Part shown: positions 62,905-64,000 of the stretch, piece after piece
Position numbering within the stretch: position 1 is the first letter of the stretch
How the letters are laid out: each line of letters starts with the position of its first letter
Assembly (NCBI RefSeq): GCF_035918015.1
Contig: NZ_CP109132.1
Span: forward strand, 1,798,001 to 1,862,000
Length of the DNA: 64,000 bases
Origin: Streptomyces sp. NBC_01754
GTDB lineage: Bacteria; Actinomycetota; Actinomycetes; Streptomycetales; Streptomycetaceae
Direction: 5' to 3'
Notes under the pieces: generated by a model
Seen by the model: only the letters and a program-made list of their open reading frames with translations
Told to the model about the DNA's origin: nothing
The model's database searches: none
Program-made: the position numbers and the translations under genes

Positions 62905-63510
62905 TCACGCCTTGAGTTCGCGGAATGCCGAGACGCCGGCCATCAGCAGGGTGGCTTCCCAGAGGCGGACGGCGTCCGCTCGCGCGGGGGTGGCGTCGAG
63001 GACGGGGCCGAAGAACGCTCGTCGGGTGTCGTCGGGTGTGGTGACGGCCAGGACGGGGGTACCGATCCGGGCGTCGATCCGGTCGACGCCGGCGTGGTGC
63101 GAGGCGCGCAGTGCCTGGTCGTAGTCGGTGGCGGTACCGGCCTCGCCGAGCGCGGTGGGCAGTCCGCTGCGGCGTAGGGCTTCGTCGATGTCGCCGATCC
63201 ACTCGCGCTCGGTGCCGTCAGGCTCGGTCCACAGTGCGGCGTAGAACGTGCCGAGTGCGGTATGTCCGTGCTCGGTCTGGACGGCCGCCGCGACGCGGGC
63301 GGGAATCCACAGATAGCCGTGCGGGTCGCCTTCGGGGTCGTCGTCGCGATGCTCGTTGAGCACCGCCAGGCTCATCACCCACCAGCGCACCTGGAGCGCC
63401 ACCTGGTCGGCGACCTGGGCGATCCAGCGTGCGGTGTGGCGGGTGAGCGGGCAGGCCGGGTCGAGCCAGAAGTCGACGCTCCAGCCCGCCTCGGTGGTCG
63501 TGCCGGTCAT
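62905..63510 (-). CDS. DsbA-like protein of the mycothiol-dependent Rv2466c group, CPLT variant
   Basis: 201 residues from ATG 63510. The opening VDFWLDPACPLTRHTARWI matches the start of Rv2466c-type proteins, thioredoxin-fold enzymes using mycothiol. The active site reads CPLT, so the second Cys of the usual CPWC is missing. Its start overlaps the stop of the TetR gene upstream (ATGA), implying co-transcription. Confidence 0.85.
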   Translation of the reverse strand: MTGTTTEAGWSVDFWLDPACPLTRHTARWIAQVADQVALQVRWWVMSLAVLNEHRDDDPEGDPHGYLWIPARVAAAVQTEHGHTALGTFYAALWTEPDGTEREWIGDIDEALRRSGLPTALGEAGTATDYDQALRASHHAGVDRIDARIGTPVLAVTTPDDTRRAFFGPVLDATPARADAVRLWEATLLMAGVSAFRELKA

Positions 63511-64000
63511 GGCCTCGGTTCCGATCCCGGACGTGCGCCAGCCGTGGTGGTGACCCCCTGTTCCAGGGTGCGGGTCACGGTCGCGGTGACGTCGAACTTG
63601 GCGAGGGCACCCCGTTCGACCTGTTCGAAGGCGGTGTAGGTCACTCCCCAGAGGACTTGCTGGATCCATTCGGCGCTGAGCTGGTCGTCGAGGACGCCCT
63701 CGGCCTGTCCGCGGCGGATGAGGTCGAGCACCGGGTCGTGCGGTGCCGGAAGGTCAGGCTCGAGGGTGGGGGCGACATCGCGCACCAGGGACTGGTCACC
63801 GAAGACGAACATGATCGCATCGCTTGCCGAGGCCAGGGCCGCGATCACACGGCGCATGGCGTCAAGCGGGTGTCCTTTGCCGGGGTCCGCTTCGACGATG
63901 GCGCCACCGATGGCTTCCAGAGCGTGCTCGGTGGCGGCGCGCAGCAGACCGTCGCGTTCCGGGAAGTAGCGGTGCAGGGTCGTGCGGCCGACCTCCGCGG
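63507..64000 (-). CDS. TetR-family regulator, N-terminus outside the window
   Basis: At least 164 residues, cut by the right edge. The visible part begins in the recognition helix (GRTTLHRYFPERDGLLRAA) and continues through the ligand domain (WIQQVLWGVTYTAFEQVERG) to the stop overlapping the DsbA-like gene. It probably regulates that gene. Confidence 0.88.
   Translation of the reverse strand, partial: AEVGRTTLHRYFPERDGLLRAATEHALEAIGGAIVEADPGKGHPLDAMRRVIAALASASDAIMFVFGDQSLVRDVAPTLEPDLPAPHDPVLDLIRRGQAEGVLDDQLSAEWIQQVLWGVTYTAFEQVERGALAKFDVTATVTRTLEQGVTTTAGARPGSEPRP

Overview
The window is a GC-rich actinobacterial chromosome segment, almost certainly Streptomyces: codon third positions are overwhelmingly G/C, GTG starts are frequent, ATGA/GTGA stop-start overlaps are common, and it carries Streptomyces-typical families (XRE-DUF5753/DUF397 pair, PspA-PspAA, DUF3043, DUF4191, an NsdA-like regulator). 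From 1 to about 50.3 kb it reads as conserved core chromosome. From 50.4 to 54.3 kb there is a small scar of mobile DNA, and the rest is a more variable Streptomyces arm-type mix.

Layout. 1-7757: the respiratory genes for the cytochrome bcc-aa3 branch (qcrB partial, qcrA, qcrC, ctaE; then ctaF, ctaD, ctaC), all on the minus strand, interrupted by a receiver-like protein and an L,D-transpeptidase lipoprotein. 8030-14278: a cysteine desulfurase with a C-terminal TusA-like domain, a PfkB kinase resembling mycobacterial AdoK, a membrane-anchored protein, an ErpA-type Fe-S insertion protein and quinolinate synthase NadA, which itself needs a [4Fe-4S] cluster. 14446-16010: a regulatory trio (small protein, XRE-DUF5753, DUF397). 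16077-21389: an RND efflux pump next to a NarL-type two-component system. 21495-25652: PspA/PspAA, DUF3043, a methyltransferase with a probable CTG start, an HtrA-type lipoprotein protease and a small protein. 25817-29274: cobalamin nucleotide-loop assembly (CobU, CobT, CobS). 29595-38515: leucyl aminopeptidase, then lpd, a two-lipoyl-domain E2, a GntR regulator and aceE. With lipB and lipA (44850-46772) these supply the E1, E2 and E3 parts and the lipoate attachment of the pyruvate/2-oxoglutarate dehydrogenase machinery. 38716-44561: a WYL regulator, DUF4240 protein, TIGR01777 epimerase, FAD oxidoreductase and a long NsdA-like regulator. 47141-50349: small protein, DUF4191, RDD protein and glnA with a GlnR-like site upstream.

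Accessory part. Downstream of glnA lie an IS5-family element with an A4G6 frameshift signal, an XRE/TPR regulator that has lost its start at the IS edge and also carries an internal frameshift, its usual NUDIX partner, a relaxase C-terminal remnant and a truncated IS3 orfA. After 54.2 kb come a membrane-anchored protein of unknown function, a small conserved protein, an ArsC-like protein, a Gfo/Idh/MocA oxidoreductase, a winged-helix regulator preceded by a short Cys-Cys reading frame, a MarR/AhpD-like divergent pair with a clear operator candidate, a sigma-like N-terminal domain joined to a membrane anchor and an outer domain, a TetR regulator, and at the right edge a DsbA-like protein with a CPLT motif overlapping a truncated TetR gene.

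I did not find a CRISPR array, a tRNA or rRNA gene, a phage or a biosynthetic cluster. The less ordinary signals are regulatory: a hairpin over the ctaE start codon, a palindrome inside the likely aceE promoter, paired repeats between marR and ahpD, and a 14-base palindrome touching the start of the sigma-like gene.
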